A DNA stretch of 64,000 bases from Acidobacteriaceae bacterium. GTDB taxonomy: Bacteria > Acidobacteriota > Terriglobia > Terriglobales > Acidobacteriaceae. A program made the position numbers and the translations under genes. The notes under the pieces are model-generated. The model saw only the letters and a program-made list of their open reading frames with translations. It made no database searches and was not told where the DNA came from. How positions within the stretch are numbered: position 1 is the stretch's first letter; every line of letters starts with the position of its first letter. Positions 1 through 11,397 of this stretch are shown here, in pieces. The stretch is taken from positions 60,082 through 124,081 of the forward strand of contig PLHW01000056.1 in assembly GCA_003139095.1 (NCBI GenBank), written 5' to 3'.

Positions 1-20
1 GGGTGATCGGATCATTGGGA
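1..20. repeat. Partial arm of the ATCGGG-type intergenic repeat
   Basis: The window opens with GGGTGATCGGATCATTGGGA, the same degenerate ATCGGGT/GATCGG units seen at 4059, 15272, 16951, 19927 and 20805. Only one arm is visible because the window begins here, so the partner arm is presumably upstream. Confidence 0.55.
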
Positions 21-80
21 GATTTGAATATCGGCGCCCCCGCGGCTCATGAATCTACGGCGTTGCCCTGGAACTGGAGT

Positions 81-569
81 CTACAGATCAAGCGGAAGAA
101 TATAGCCGGGCGTCTTCATCGCCCCGCCGAAGACGGCGGCGTCAAGCACCCGCATGTCCCACTCGTACCAGTTCGCGGGAGTCAGCCGGAGCGTGACGTC
201 GTCCATCGCCGACATGGTACCGCCCGCGCGAGGGTCGGCCAACGCAGCCTCGCTCATGTAGCGACGGTGGATGCGAGCATTGATTTCTCTTGAACTCGCG
301 CCCTCGATCATGTCGGCCGTACAAATGGCCACCAGGCCCCGCTCGGAAGCGGGTTTCCGGCTGTCCACCATGAGAGACGCTTTCGGCCGGGCCGCTACAT
401 TGCGCGCTTTGCGGCTGCGCGAAGACGTCGCTACATACAAACGGCCGGCCTCGAACAGATACCAGACCGCCGTAAGGTGGATGGAGCCATCTTCATTCTG
501 AGTGCCCAGACTGGCGATGAAGCGTCCCGCCAGCATTTCTTCGGCCCCGGACGGCATGGTGCTTAACAT
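81..569 (-). CDS. Pyridoxamine 5'-phosphate oxidase-family (split-barrel) protein
   Basis: A 162-residue protein with the look of the PPOX/flavin-reductase split-barrel family, which binds FMN or F420 and reduces or oxidises small molecules in the cytoplasm. The N-terminal half has the family pattern of a beta strand (FIASLGTQNEDGSIHLTAVW), then a strand with YVATSSRSRKARNV, where basic residues usually contact the cofactor phosphate, then ASLMVDSRK. The substrate cannot be told. The ATG at 569 is preceded by AGGAGG about 11 nt upstream, a long spacing; the ATG at 557 is an alternative. It follows gpmI on the same strand, separated by a repeat arm, so co-transcription is possible. Confidence 0.75.
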   Translation of the reverse strand: MLSTMPSGAEEMLAGRFIASLGTQNEDGSIHLTAVWYLFEAGRLYVATSSRSRKARNVAARPKASLMVDSRKPASERGLVAICTADMIEGASSREINARIHRRYMSEAALADPRAGGTMSAMDDVTLRLTPANWYEWDMRVLDAAVFGGAMKTPGYILPLDL

Positions 570-616
570 AGGGAATGGAACCTCCTGACGCGGGAATAAT
601 ACATTACTGCGGCGCC

Positions 617-653
617 TTCTCTGTGTGGTTCTCCGCGTCTCCGCCGTTTAAGT
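617..653. repeat. Right arm of the CGCAGAG-type intergenic repeat
   Basis: The stretch CTTCTCTGTGTGGTTCTCCG followed by CGTCTCCGCCGTTTAAG matches the right arms at 54463-54500 and 57251-57286 (CTCTGCGACCTCAGCG ... TTTAAA). The gpmI stop codon (complement of tta at 648-650) lies inside the terminal TTTAA of this arm, so the element abuts and defines the gene end. Confidence 0.5.
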
Positions 654-2264
654 TTTTCGGAGCGCGCGCAAATCCGCGCCAGTCATTTCCTTCGGCTCGG
701 CAACGCCGAGCATCCCAAGGATGGTTGGCGAAATGTCGCGCAGCGAGCCGTTCGGCTTCAACGTGTATTTCTTTGCATCTTCGGCGACCACGATAAACGG
801 CACGGGATTCGTCGTGTGCGCGGTGTGCGGGCCACCCGTCACGGGGTCGATCATCATCTCGGCGTTGCCGTGATCGGCGGTGATCAGCATCGCTCCGCCT
901 TTGGCGCGCACAGCTTTTTCAATCTCGCCCAGGCACGCGTCCACCGTCTCAACCGCTTTGATGGTGGGCTCGATCTTGCCCGAGTGCCCGACCATGTCGG
1001 CGTTGGCGAAGTTGACGATGATCACGTCAAATGTCCCGTCATTCGTGGCTTTCACCACCGCTTCCGCGACGCCGGCGGCGCTCATCTCCGGTTTGAGATC
1101 GTAAGTCGCAACCTTCGGCGATTGGATCATCACCCGATCTTCGCCGGGAAATGGCTGTTCGACTCCGCCATTGAAAAAATACGTGACGTGCGCGTACTTC
1201 TCCGTCTCCGCCACGCGCAGGTTGCGCATCTTCTGCGCGCCCATCACGTTCGCCAGAATGTTGGCCATCGACTCGGGCGGAATCACAACCGGCAGGCTGA
1301 AGTTTTCGTCGTACTGCGTCATGCAGACATATTTCAGATTCTTCGGCACGCGATCGCGCGGAATCGTCGCATCAAGTTCCGCCGCTCCCGGCAGATCGCT
1401 GCCGCCCTTTTCATTGAGCCCACTGTTGCGGCACAGCGCGCGCGTAATCTCGCGCACGCGGTCGGCGCGAAAGTTAAAGCAAATGCACGTATCGTCGTCG
1501 CCAATCTTCGCCAGCGGCTCGCCGTGCGCATCTTTATTTGTACATACAAAGGGCAGCACAAATTCGTCCGTCACGCCTTTGTTGTATGACTCTTTCATTC
1601 CGTGCACCGCATCCGTCTGCGTGCCGCCTTCGCCCTTGCCATACACCATCGCGTCGTAAGCCTTTGAAACCCGCTCCCAGCGCTTGTCTCGGTCCATGGC
1701 GTAGTAGCGGCCATTGACGGTCGCGATCTTGCCGCAGTTGTATTCGCGCATCTTCTGCTGCAGCTGTTCGAGATATCCCGCGCCGTTGGTGGGCAGCGTG
1801 TCGCGCCCATCCATGAAGGCGTGCACAAACACGCGCTCAAGCCCTTGCTGCTTCGCCATCTTGATCAGGGCGTAGAGATGCTCCTCCCGCGAGTGCACGC
1901 CGCCGTCAGACACGAGCCCGAACAAATGCAGCTTGCGGCCTCCCACGCGCGCGTGCTTCATGGCATCGACCAGCACGGGATGCGAAAAAAACTCGCCGTT
2001 CTGAATCATCAGATCGATGCGCGTGATATCCATGTGCACGATGCGCCCCGCGCCGATGTTGAGGTGCCCAACCTCGCTGTTCCCCATCTGGCCTTCGGGC
2101 AGCCCAACAAACGGCCCCGAAGTGTGAATCAGCGTGTTGGGATAGTCACGCAGCAGCCGGTCGTAAGTCGGCTTGCGCGCAAGTGCAATGGCGTTACCTT
2201 TGGTTTCAGCGCGATATCCCCAGCCGTCGAGGATGATAAGGATGAGAGGTTTAGGGCGGATCAT
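648..2264 (-). CDS. gpmI: 2,3-bisphosphoglycerate-independent phosphoglycerate mutase
   Basis: This cytoplasmic Mn-dependent enzyme interconverts 3- and 2-phosphoglycerate in glycolysis and gluconeogenesis. The 538-residue protein begins with [10 protein letters not shown] (metal-binding Asp). Ser63 in [15 protein letters not shown] is the expected phospho-serine. DGRDT follows further in, and ITADHGNAE near the C-terminus supplies metal ligands, all typical of the alkaline-phosphatase-superfamily mutases. Length is slightly above the usual 510. Its ATG overlaps the hicA stop by 4 nt (ATGA), so translation is probably coupled to the toxin gene. The next glycolytic enzyme, enolase, is encoded just upstream on the same strand. 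Confidence 0.96.
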   Translation of the reverse strand: MIRPKPLILIILDGWGYRAETKGNAIALARKPTYDRLLRDYPNTLIHTSGPFVGLPEGQMGNSEVGHLNIGAGRIVHMDITRIDLMIQNGEFFSHPVLVDAMKHARVGGRKLHLFGLVSDGGVHSREEHLYALIKMAKQQGLERVFVHAFMDGRDTLPTNGAGYLEQLQQKMREYNCGKIATVNGRYYAMDRDKRWERVSKAYDAMVYGKGEGGTQTDAVHGMKESYNKGVTDEFVLPFVCTNKDAHGEPLAKIGDDDTCICFNFRADRVREITRALCRNSGLNEKGGSDLPGAAELDATIPRDRVPKNLKYVCMTQYDENFSLPVVIPPESMANILANVMGAQKMRNLRVAETEKYAHVTYFFNGGVEQPFPGEDRVMIQSPKVATYDLKPEMSAAGVAEAVVKATNDGTFDVIIVNFANADMVGHSGKIEPTIKAVETVDACLGEIEKAVRAKGGAMLITADHGNAEMMIDPVTGGPHTAHTTNPVPFIVVAEDAKKYTLKPNGSLRDISPTILGMLGVAEPKEMTGADLRALRKT

Positions 2265-2509
2265 TTTCCGAAGAGTTCCTTTGCCAGGTTCGACCGATCC
2301 ATCTTCAGGTAATCGGACACTTCCGAAAGGATCGCGTTCAATGTCCCCACCCGCAGATTGTCATGATCGGGGATCGTGATGCGATGGGGAGTGCCGAGTA
2401 ACTTCGTTTCTAATCGGACGTGGCTCCCAGCCTGCCGCGTGGTCTGGTAGCCGTACCGTCTTAGCATTCGGATAAGATCGTGACCCGAAAGATCACGTGG
2501 CAGTCTCAA
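2261..2509 (-). CDS. hicA: HicA-type mRNA interferase toxin
   Basis: An 82-residue basic protein with the HicA double-stranded-RNA-binding-like fold signature: [11 protein letters not shown], then QAGSHVRLE with the catalytic His of the GSH motif, then [20 protein letters not shown]. HicA toxins cleave mRNA and are neutralised by HicB. The gene starts inside the last codons of the upstream hicB-like gene (ATGA overlap at 2506-2509) and its stop overlaps the gpmI start, so three reading frames are chained. The name follows motif recognition; activity is inferred. Confidence 0.88.
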   Translation of the reverse strand: MRLPRDLSGHDLIRMLRRYGYQTTRQAGSHVRLETKLLGTPHRITIPDHDNLRVGTLNAILSEVSDYLKMDRSNLAKELFGK

Positions 2510-2718
2510 ACTTGGATGACCTCGTCCTTTACCAAATGAAGGCGAATCACGCTTGGGGCCTTACCTTCGTCAAAGTGGCACTGGACCGCTTCGCGCACGT
2601 TACGCTTCAACTCTTCCATACTGTCAGCCTGAGTGAAAATCGCCTGGCCAAGTGCTTGCGCCTCATAGCCGCCCTCAGGAGATTCCTGCACGGAAAAGAT
2701 GATCTCGGTGTCGGTCAT
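2506..2718 (-). CDS. hicB: HicB-like antitoxin
   Basis: A 70-residue protein with the HicB partial RNase-H-like fold pattern (IIFSVQESPEGGYEAQALGQ, then SMEELKRNVREAVQCHF). It lies directly upstream of hicA with a 4-nt overlap, the HicBA order. It ends soon after the fold and has no visible C-terminal helix-turn-helix or ribbon-helix-helix, so it may neutralise HicA without acting as a strong autorepressor. The start ATG at 2718 is 8 nt downstream of a TATAAT box and has no clear Shine-Dalgarno, suggesting a leaderless transcript. Confidence 0.8.
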   Translation of the reverse strand: MTDTEIIFSVQESPEGGYEAQALGQAIFTQADSMEELKRNVREAVQCHFDEGKAPSVIRLHLVKDEVIQV

Positions 2719-2726
2719 AGCCTAAC

Positions 2727-2732
2727 ATTATA
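2727..2732 (-). promoter_or_regulatory. -10 box for hicBA-gpmI
   Basis: Read on the minus strand this is a perfect TATAAT, with 8 nt between it and the hicB start codon. No good -35 is visible at the usual spacing. It sits in the short gap between eno and hicB, so hicB, hicA and gpmI may be transcribed independently of eno. Confidence 0.5.
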
Positions 2733-2747
2733 CCTTTCAGCCTTCGC

Positions 2748-4094
<1,347 letters not shown>

Positions 4095-4359
4095 TCAAGC
4101 CCGGACGGAGATGAAGGGATCGGGTTTTAACCGCTTTATTGATCACGCGAGCGCCTCGCGCCGAAAAGGCAAATTATATCGGAGGGAGGCGCCGGGGGCG
4201 TGTGAGCTGTGAACATTGATTTTGGTTGAATCAGTCGCGAGTGGGCTCAGCGTGCCCATCCGCGCACCTCTAATCTTGGGAATCCATCTCTCGCCACGCG
4301 GGAAATGCTTTGCGTTCCTCTGCGATGCGTGTAATCTTCGCAAACGGAGAAAACGAACC

Positions 4360-5013
4360 GTGTGTTTTTCGGCAACAGCGAACTTTGTGGGCAGTGCAGT
4401 TCTGGCCTCGGTCGGCGTGGTCACCTTGACCAAGGTGAAGCATCGTCGCGAACTGCTCTTTGCGTCGTTGCCCACTCTATTCGCGATTCATCAATTCATC
4501 GAAGGCTTCGTCTGGCTCGGACTGGATGGCGTTCTCTCGCCGGCCGTCACCCATGACATGGGGGCTGCGTTCATGCTTTACGCCCAGGGCCTCCTTCCAT
4601 TTCTAGTGCCCCTCAGCGTGTTGCTGTTTGAATCGGACCGGACCAGCCGCCGGCTTATGCTGCCGTTCGCCATACTTGGTGGGGCCACCACGCTCTACAT
4701 TCTGTGGGCCCTGACGGCGTTTCCCACCGAGGTCTTCGTCCGCGGAGACAGCATCGTCTATATCAATCAGGCGACCAACAACATCACCGTCGCCGTGCTC
4801 TACGTGATTGTCACGTGCGGCTCGCTATTTTTTTCGAAGATAAGAATGATGGTGATGTTCGGCGCGGCGAACCTCGCCATCCTATTGGTCGTCATGGCGT
4901 TCAAGCGCTATGCCTTCACCTCCTTGTGGTGCGCGTATGCGGCGATTGCCAGCGTAATCATCCTCGCTTACTTCTGGAAGAGCATGGAAGAACGCCCGTT
5001 CACGTACGCATAG
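4360..5013 (+). CDS. DUF6629-type integral membrane protein
   Basis: The product has about seven hydrophobic segments and no known catalytic motif. The N-terminus VCFSATANF matches the conserved MCFSATASF opening that I associate with the DUF6629 family. I therefore start at the GTG at 4360, which has GGAGA 9 nt upstream, rather than at the earlier in-frame ATG at 4216, giving 217 residues. Hydrophobic stretches are spread along the whole length (for example GSAVLASVGVVTL near residue 11 and LFASLPTLFAIHQFIEGFVWLGL around residue 35). The function of this family is unknown. It is followed after 99 nt by the candidate selenoprotein gene. Confidence 0.72.
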   Translation: MCFSATANFVGSAVLASVGVVTLTKVKHRRELLFASLPTLFAIHQFIEGFVWLGLDGVLSPAVTHDMGAAFMLYAQGLLPFLVPLSVLLFESDRTSRRLMLPFAILGGATTLYILWALTAFPTEVFVRGDSIVYINQATNNITVAVLYVIVTCGSLFFSKIRMMVMFGAANLAILLVVMAFKRYAFTSLWCAYAAIASVIILAYFWKSMEERPFTYA

Positions 5014-5112
5014 CGACCGCCGGTAATCTTCTCTCGAGTGAATCCTCTGATCCGCCCCGTACCACGCGCGTTATTGTCGCGGAATTTCACCTGACTTAAA
5101 GTCGATTGCAAG

Positions 5113-5619
5113 GTGAAAGACCGCACTGACACTTTGGAGGTCGGCTCGAAGGCACCGGAGTTTTCGCTTTCCGCAGCCAACCGCGAGGGCGTGTTCACCC
5201 TGGCCGGATTTCTCGCGCAAGGACAAAGCCCGCTGATCCTGGAGTTTCTGCGCGGAACATGGTGACCGAACTGCGTCAAGCGCATGGCTCAGTTCGAGCC
5301 TTATAAATCGGAAATCGACGCGGCCGGCGCGCAGCTTGCGTTCATCGCCGCGGAAATGCGCGACGGTGTATGGAAGCCGGGAAGGTTTCTGGAGAAGCAT
5401 CCCATCTCGCCGCCGTTTTTGCTCGATGAGGATCGCGCGGTCACGAAGGCGTACGGAGTCCACAATGCGCTGGCGGCGGATGCGCTCAACATTGCCCATC
5501 CGGCAACGTTTGTCATCGATCGCGGCAGCGTGGTGCGCTACATCTATCGGGGCGCAAACCAGAATGACCGCGCGCCGATGGAGGAAGTGCTGGCGGCAGT
5601 GCGTGAGGTAAAGGGATAG
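5113..5619 (+). CDS. Peroxiredoxin-like (AhpC/TSA) protein, probable selenoprotein with in-frame UGA
   Basis: One frame runs from GTG 5113 to TAG 5619, interrupted only by TGA at 5263-5265 (codon 51). The part before it reads LEVGSKAPEFSLSAAN then LILEFLRGTW, the classic thioredoxin-fold start of AhpC/TSA proteins. The part after it reads PNCVKRMAQFEPYKSEI and continues through HPATFVIDRGSVVRYIYRG, the end of the same fold. In relatives the TGA position is the peroxidatic or redox Cys (RGTWCPNC), so the motif here would be U-P-N-C. A hairpin resembling a bacterial SECIS follows at once. The product would be a 168-residue thiol/selenol oxidoreductase for peroxide or disulfide. The Shine-Dalgarno is weak. 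Alternatives: a TGC-to-TGA nonsense mutation (pseudogene), or translation only from the internal ATG at 5284, which would lack the active site. No selA, selB, selC or selD is in the window. Confidence 0.75.
5263..5296 (+). promoter_or_regulatory. UGA codon with SECIS-like hairpin
   Basis: After the TGA, CGAACTG (5267-5273) pairs perfectly with CAGTTCG (5290-5296). Inside, AGC (5279-5281) pairs with GCT (5287-5289) around a five-base loop GCATG, leaving a 5' bulge CGTCA. The loop begins 16 nt after the UGA and its first base is G. Both match the general geometry known for bacterial SECIS elements, in which SelB binds a G-containing apical loop 16-37 nt downstream. Confidence 0.65.
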
Positions 5620-5721
5620 GAAAGCGGCTCGGGTTCGCACGGGAAGATTTCGTATCGATTGACTGGCCGGCGGGGCGCCGGCGCTACCGAATTGGGGCTA
5701 CGAACACTTTAGGAGGCTCGG

Positions 5722-6360
5722 ATGAAAAAAAATTCCAAGAAACAAACTGTTGTTCTTGCTTGCTTGCTGCTGACGGCAGTTTTCGCCGTGGCGCAGACTT
5801 CGCTGCCCACCGGCACGGCCGTCAAGATGAAACTCGACACCACGCTCGCGACCTTCAGTTCGAAGGCGGGCGATCCGTTCTCGGCGCGCGTTACCGAAGC
5901 GGTCGTCCTCGACGGCAAACCGGTCATCCCCGTTGGCGCGACCATCGAAGGACGCGTCACAAAATCGTCCGAGCCGCGCCGCATCGCGGGCAAGCCAACG
6001 ATTGCGATCTTCCCCGAGAACCTCGTGCTGCCAACGGGCGAGCGCTTCATGCTGAATGCGACGCTCGTGGACACGAATCGCGGTCACGGCACCGACGTCA
6101 ATACTGAAGGCCAGTACAAAGGCGCCGGGCATGACGGCAAAGACCTCACCGAAATCGGAATGGGCACCGGCGGCGGAATGCTGATTGGCGGCCTGATCGG
6201 CGGCGCAAAGGGCATGGTCATTGGCGGAGCCGTCGCAGCCACGGCTACGGTCAGTCACTGGCTCGGCAAACATCGCTCGGCCGCGCTGCCCGCAGGCACC
6301 GAACTCGTGATGGAACTGAATCGGCCCATCGTGATGACCAGCGCGCCGGCGGGGCAGTGA
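5722..6360 (+). CDS. Secreted glycine-zipper protein of unknown function
   Basis: A 212-residue protein with a clear signal peptide (KKNSKKQ, then VVLACLLLTAVFAVAQ) and a mature region starting at about TSLPTGT. The middle is beta-rich: GTAVKMKLDTTLATFSSKAG, then IPVGATIEGRVTKS. A glycine-zipper stretch lies near residues 147-170 (MGTGGGMLIGGLIGG, GMVIGGAVAA), which may insert into or pack against a membrane. The C-terminus returns to LPAGTELVMELNRP. I recognise this type as common in Acidobacteriota but know no function. AGGAGG lies 6 nt upstream of the ATG. Confidence 0.75.
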   Translation: MKKNSKKQTVVLACLLLTAVFAVAQTSLPTGTAVKMKLDTTLATFSSKAGDPFSARVTEAVVLDGKPVIPVGATIEGRVTKSSEPRRIAGKPTIAIFPENLVLPTGERFMLNATLVDTNRGHGTDVNTEGQYKGAGHDGKDLTEIGMGTGGGMLIGGLIGGAKGMVIGGAVAATATVSHWLGKHRSAALPAGTELVMELNRPIVMTSAPAGQ

Positions 6361-6438
6361 CCAGTTTCTCGTGCCTCAAACCACGCTTCCTCGGATTTCG
6401 ATGGAGCTGGCCGAGCAAGATGCAGCAATCAGTGGAAA

Positions 6439-6708
6439 TTAAGGCCAGTCTTGCGCGCCGTGATAAATGCGAGAAATCTCAACGGCGTGCTCTTTGACTT
6501 GATAGACCACAATGTAGGGGAAAAAAATCAGCTCACGCCGCCCGTGCATGCGTCCGGGCCGTCCCCGGTGAGGAAAGTTTTTTAGCGCTTCGCAGCCGGT
6601 GTAGATAGCCGTCACTGTCACGCGGGCTGCGGCTGGATTGTCTCTGACGATGCGCTGAAAGATGCGCTCCAGGTCTTCGACTGCGGGTGCCGACCACCGG
6701 ACTTCCAT
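6439..6708 (-). CDS. parE: RelE/ParE-superfamily toxin
   Basis: An 89-residue protein with the ParE pattern: VRWSAPAVEDLERIF at the N-terminus, AIYTGCEALKNFPHRGRPGR in the middle and FPYIVVYQVKEHAVEISRIYHG at the end. ParE-like toxins poison gyrase and RelE-like ones cleave mRNA in ribosomes; the sequence alone does not decide which. The start codon overlaps the last base of the upstream antitoxin stop (TAATG), so the two are translationally coupled. Confidence 0.87.
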   Translation of the reverse strand: MEVRWSAPAVEDLERIFQRIVRDNPAAARVTVTAIYTGCEALKNFPHRGRPGRMHGRRELIFFPYIVVYQVKEHAVEISRIYHGAQDWP

Positions 6709-6932
6709 TAAGCTTGGAACAACCGGTCCAGCCGCTCGCCCACCTGTTCGTGGGTGAGATACTCGCCACGCTCCAGGGCCGCTTCGCCCTGCTTGACTGC
6801 TTCGACGAAGCGGGCCTCTTCGGCGAGATAGCGGCTAATCGCCTCCTGCGCCAACGCATCCGCATCACGACCCCGCTGGCTGGCCAGTTCGGCAAGCTGG
6901 TGCTGCTGTTCAGGTGTGAGATGAACTTCCAT
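6708..6932 (-). CDS. parD: ParD-like antitoxin
   Basis: A 74-residue acidic protein partnered with the ParE-like toxin. The N-terminus MEVHLTPEQQHQLAELAS gives the short strand and helix typical of ribbon-helix-helix antitoxins, and the C-terminal half EAVKQGEAALERGEYLTHEQV is the usual toxin-wrapping segment. I use the ATG at 6932 rather than the longer frame to 7019, because a good promoter ends right before it: TTGACA, 17 nt, TAGACT, then 7 nt to the ATG. That layout implies a leaderless mRNA and no room for the longer form. Confidence 0.82.
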   Translation of the reverse strand: MEVHLTPEQQHQLAELASQRGRDADALAQEAISRYLAEEARFVEAVKQGEAALERGEYLTHEQVGERLDRLFQA

Positions 6933-6939
6933 TAGCGCA

Positions 6940-6968
6940 AGTCTAAGAGCGCAACTTCGGCCTGTCAA
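6940..6968 (-). promoter_or_regulatory. Promoter of the parDE-like operon
   Basis: On the minus strand TTGACA (6968-6963) is followed by 17 nt and TAGACT (6945-6940). The antitoxin ATG begins 7 nt after the -10 box, close to the expected transcription start. Confidence 0.65.
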
Positions 6969-7035
6969 CGGAACTGAAAGGCCATATCTCACGGGCCGCC
7001 GCGCCTCCATCGGCCACAAGCGCCCGGCCCCGCGC

Positions 7036-9294
7036 CTATTGTCCGCTGGCGAACAAATCTTCTTCCTTTAGCAGTTCCAGATCCATCCAACCTTCCAGCG
7101 GCAGCGCGTCCATGGGCAAGCGGCTCTTCCACATGCTGAAGCGCAGCCGCAGATGCGTGGTCAGCACCTCCGAACTCTTCGGCCCGCGCACTCTATCGAG
7201 GTCAAGCGGCGCGGCCAGCAGCCACGTCAGCGGCAGGCGAAACTCAAAGTTGCGCCCGAGCGCCACTTTGATTTCGCTGTTCGGGATGACCGAATTGGCC
7301 AGCTCCCCCGCGTCGGCCTGCGTCACCTTCCACGAGCGAATGCGCCGGTCCTCGATCGCCGCATCGACGCGCAGTTCCCGCCGTGCGCTGGTCGCATGAT
7401 TCGCCCACGACTCCACGTTCACCACCAGCTCGAACGAATTTTCCGGAACGCTCCCCGCGAAGTCGAGCCGCCCATAAACATACTTTTCGTCGATCCCCGC
7501 GTACACTCCGTCCAACAAAAATTGCTTACCATGCATCGAGCCGGAGCGCTTGTCCGCGGTGTGCCGCGCCGCGCCCATCCACTCGAAGTAGCGCACCATG
7601 TCGCCCGTTATGCGCGGATGTATGTACGCCGATTGCGGCGTGAACTCGGGGCGCACAAATCCGGCGGTGATCGGTTGCGCAAGGTAGTCGGGAGGTATGC
7701 CGCCGAGCGCCTGGTACACGTTCGACAAGTGCTTGCGGTAGAGCTCGTCGAAATCGCGATCGTTGGCCGAGTGATGCTCCGGTCCATACCACCAGTTCCA
7801 GTCGCTGCCCTCCGCGATCAGAATTTCCTCCCAGGCCAGCTTGCGTTGCGCGTCGGTTGCGCCGGCGGCGTTGTGCGCATAATAATTTCGCGCTTCCCAC
7901 AAGTAGTCCCAGGCCTTGTTGTCTTCCGGCGCGCCGATCCACACGTTGAAATTGGCGCTAATCCACGAGCCCGGCAGCAGCGAATTGAGCCGCGCCTTGT
8001 TTTTGTGCCGCGCAATCGCCTCAGACACCGTGACCGCCTCCATCCCCGGCTCGCGCTGCAACGCCTCGTAAAACCGGCGCAGGAACTCGCGTCCCGATTG
8101 CGGGTAGTATTCCCACGCATTTTCGCCGTCCAGGATGATCGACACGACTGCATCCTGCCCATTTCGCACGATGGGCTGTGCCGAGTCCTTAATTTTGTGA
8201 ATCAGATTGTTCGCCGCATCCTGCGCCGGCATCCCGGAGTACACAAAGCCAATCAGGTCAGAGAGCGTGTGGTCCCGGAACAGCAGATTCATCTCCGTGC
8301 CGGCATTTTCATAGCGATAAATTGTGTAAAGCCGGTGCGCCAGATCCGAACTTAAAAAGCCGCTGCCGTCGCGCCCGAGAAACGTCCCCAAGCTCCGCCC
8401 AAGCACGCCTTCGTCTGTCGCCATCCACTTCACGCCCAGCTTGTGCGCAATGCCGAGAACCTCTTCGGAGACGCTGCCCTCTGACGGCCACACCCCTTGC
8501 GGACGCAGGGCAAATACTTCTTCATGCAGGTCCAGTCCGCGCACCAGCTGTTCGCGCGCGTCTTCGGGATGCCGATACCGATTGCGTGGCAGCGGCAAGC
8601 CGGGCGAGGAGACGCCGCCCATCTGCGTGTCGCACACCAGCGGCAGGATCGGATGATAAAACGGCGAAGTCGAAATCTCGATCAGCCCATTGCGCGCCGC
8701 GGCGCTATGCGCAGGCAATACGCGCCCCAACAGTTCGCGCTCCCGCCCGATCACCAGTCGCTGATCTTCGAGCGAGAAGTTGCGCCCCTTGGCAATCAAC
8801 TCCGCAATATCTTCCTCCCTTAGAAAATATTCGTCGAACCATCCAATCTGCGAGTACACCTGCAAATCGGTGTAGTCCTGCGGCAAAAAATATTTCTCCG
8901 CGCGCTCCGGAATGGCGCCCGCGTTGCGAAATTTGTCGAACAATTCGCGATAGCGTGGGTAGCGCCCGATCACGTTGGCCGGATTCGCCTGAAAAAGATA
9001 TTGCAGCGCGAACCGCCGTTCGTCCTGCGTCAGGTCTTTGGCCGGGCGGCTCGCCACTTCCAGGAATGGATCCCGCGCCTCGCCCGCGACGTAATCCTCG
9101 ATCTGCCGTATGAGTGATGGCACTAGATTAAACGTCTGGTGCACCTGCGGAAATTCATCCAGCAGCTTCACCATCCCGTAATAGTCTTTGAGCGCGTGCA
9201 GCCGGGTCCAGGGCAGGCGGTATTGCCCCGTGACCAGATCTTTATAAAAGGGTTGATGCTGATGCCAAAGTATGACGACTCTTATTTGCGCCAT
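7036..9294 (-). CDS. Glycoside hydrolase family 57 (alpha-amylase/glucanotransferase-type)
   Basis: A 752-residue cytoplasmic enzyme acting on alpha-1,4-glucans. The family hallmark is near the N-terminus, VVILWHQHQPFY. Further motifs are STSPFYHPILPLV around residue 210, GVWPSEGSVS around residue 270 (the Glu fits the nucleophile region of GH57), and VSIILDGENAWEYYP around residue 390. A beta-rich C-terminal domain follows from about residue 600. The exact activity (amylase, amylopullulanase or 4-alpha-glucanotransferase) cannot be decided. It is transcribed divergently from glgB with a 95-nt shared control region, which places it in glycogen or maltodextrin metabolism. Confidence 0.88.
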   Translation of the reverse strand: MAQIRVVILWHQHQPFYKDLVTGQYRLPWTRLHALKDYYGMVKLLDEFPQVHQTFNLVPSLIRQIEDYVAGEARDPFLEVASRPAKDLTQDERRFALQYLFQANPANVIGRYPRYRELFDKFRNAGAIPERAEKYFLPQDYTDLQVYSQIGWFDEYFLREEDIAELIAKGRNFSLEDQRLVIGRERELLGRVLPAHSAAARNGLIEISTSPFYHPILPLVCDTQMGGVSSPGLPLPRNRYRHPEDAREQLVRGLDLHEEVFALRPQGVWPSEGSVSEEVLGIAHKLGVKWMATDEGVLGRSLGTFLGRDGSGFLSSDLAHRLYTIYRYENAGTEMNLLFRDHTLSDLIGFVYSGMPAQDAANNLIHKIKDSAQPIVRNGQDAVVSIILDGENAWEYYPQSGREFLRRFYEALQREPGMEAVTVSEAIARHKNKARLNSLLPGSWISANFNVWIGAPEDNKAWDYLWEARNYYAHNAAGATDAQRKLAWEEILIAEGSDWNWWYGPEHHSANDRDFDELYRKHLSNVYQALGGIPPDYLAQPITAGFVRPEFTPQSAYIHPRITGDMVRYFEWMGAARHTADKRSGSMHGKQFLLDGVYAGIDEKYVYGRLDFAGSVPENSFELVVNVESWANHATSARRELRVDAAIEDRRIRSWKVTQADAGELANSVIPNSEIKVALGRNFEFRLPLTWLLAAPLDLDRVRGPKSSEVLTTHLRLRFSMWKSRLPMDALPLEGWMDLELLKEEDLFASGQ

Positions 9295-9372
9295 GCGTGC
9301 GGCTTTCCCTCTAGTTCATCGGCAAAGTTTTAGTATGGCATAAGCGGCAGCCTCATTCGCCCCCAATTCGAC

Positions 9373-9378
9373 TACACT
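9373..9378 (+). promoter_or_regulatory. Possible -10 box of glgB
   Basis: TACACT lies 11 nt before the glgB start codon in the 95-nt gap shared with the divergent GH57 gene. It resembles the TACAAT boxes before nrdR, the ABC exporter and the MFS gene. No convincing -35 was seen. Confidence 0.35.
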
Positions 9379-9389
9379 AAAGCGGACAT

Positions 9390-11324
<1,935 letters not shown>

Positions 11325-11397
11325 CGCCCTTAGCTAGCTCGCGACTCGCGACTCGCGGCTGCCCGCTCTATGCTATCCTCCCAGTAAGTCAACTCCA

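Noticed and set aside
5284..5619. Stand-alone 111-residue protein starting at ATG 5284
   Set aside because: It would begin in the middle of the thioredoxin fold, just after the active site, and has no Shine-Dalgarno. The upstream in-frame sequence is clearly part of the same fold.
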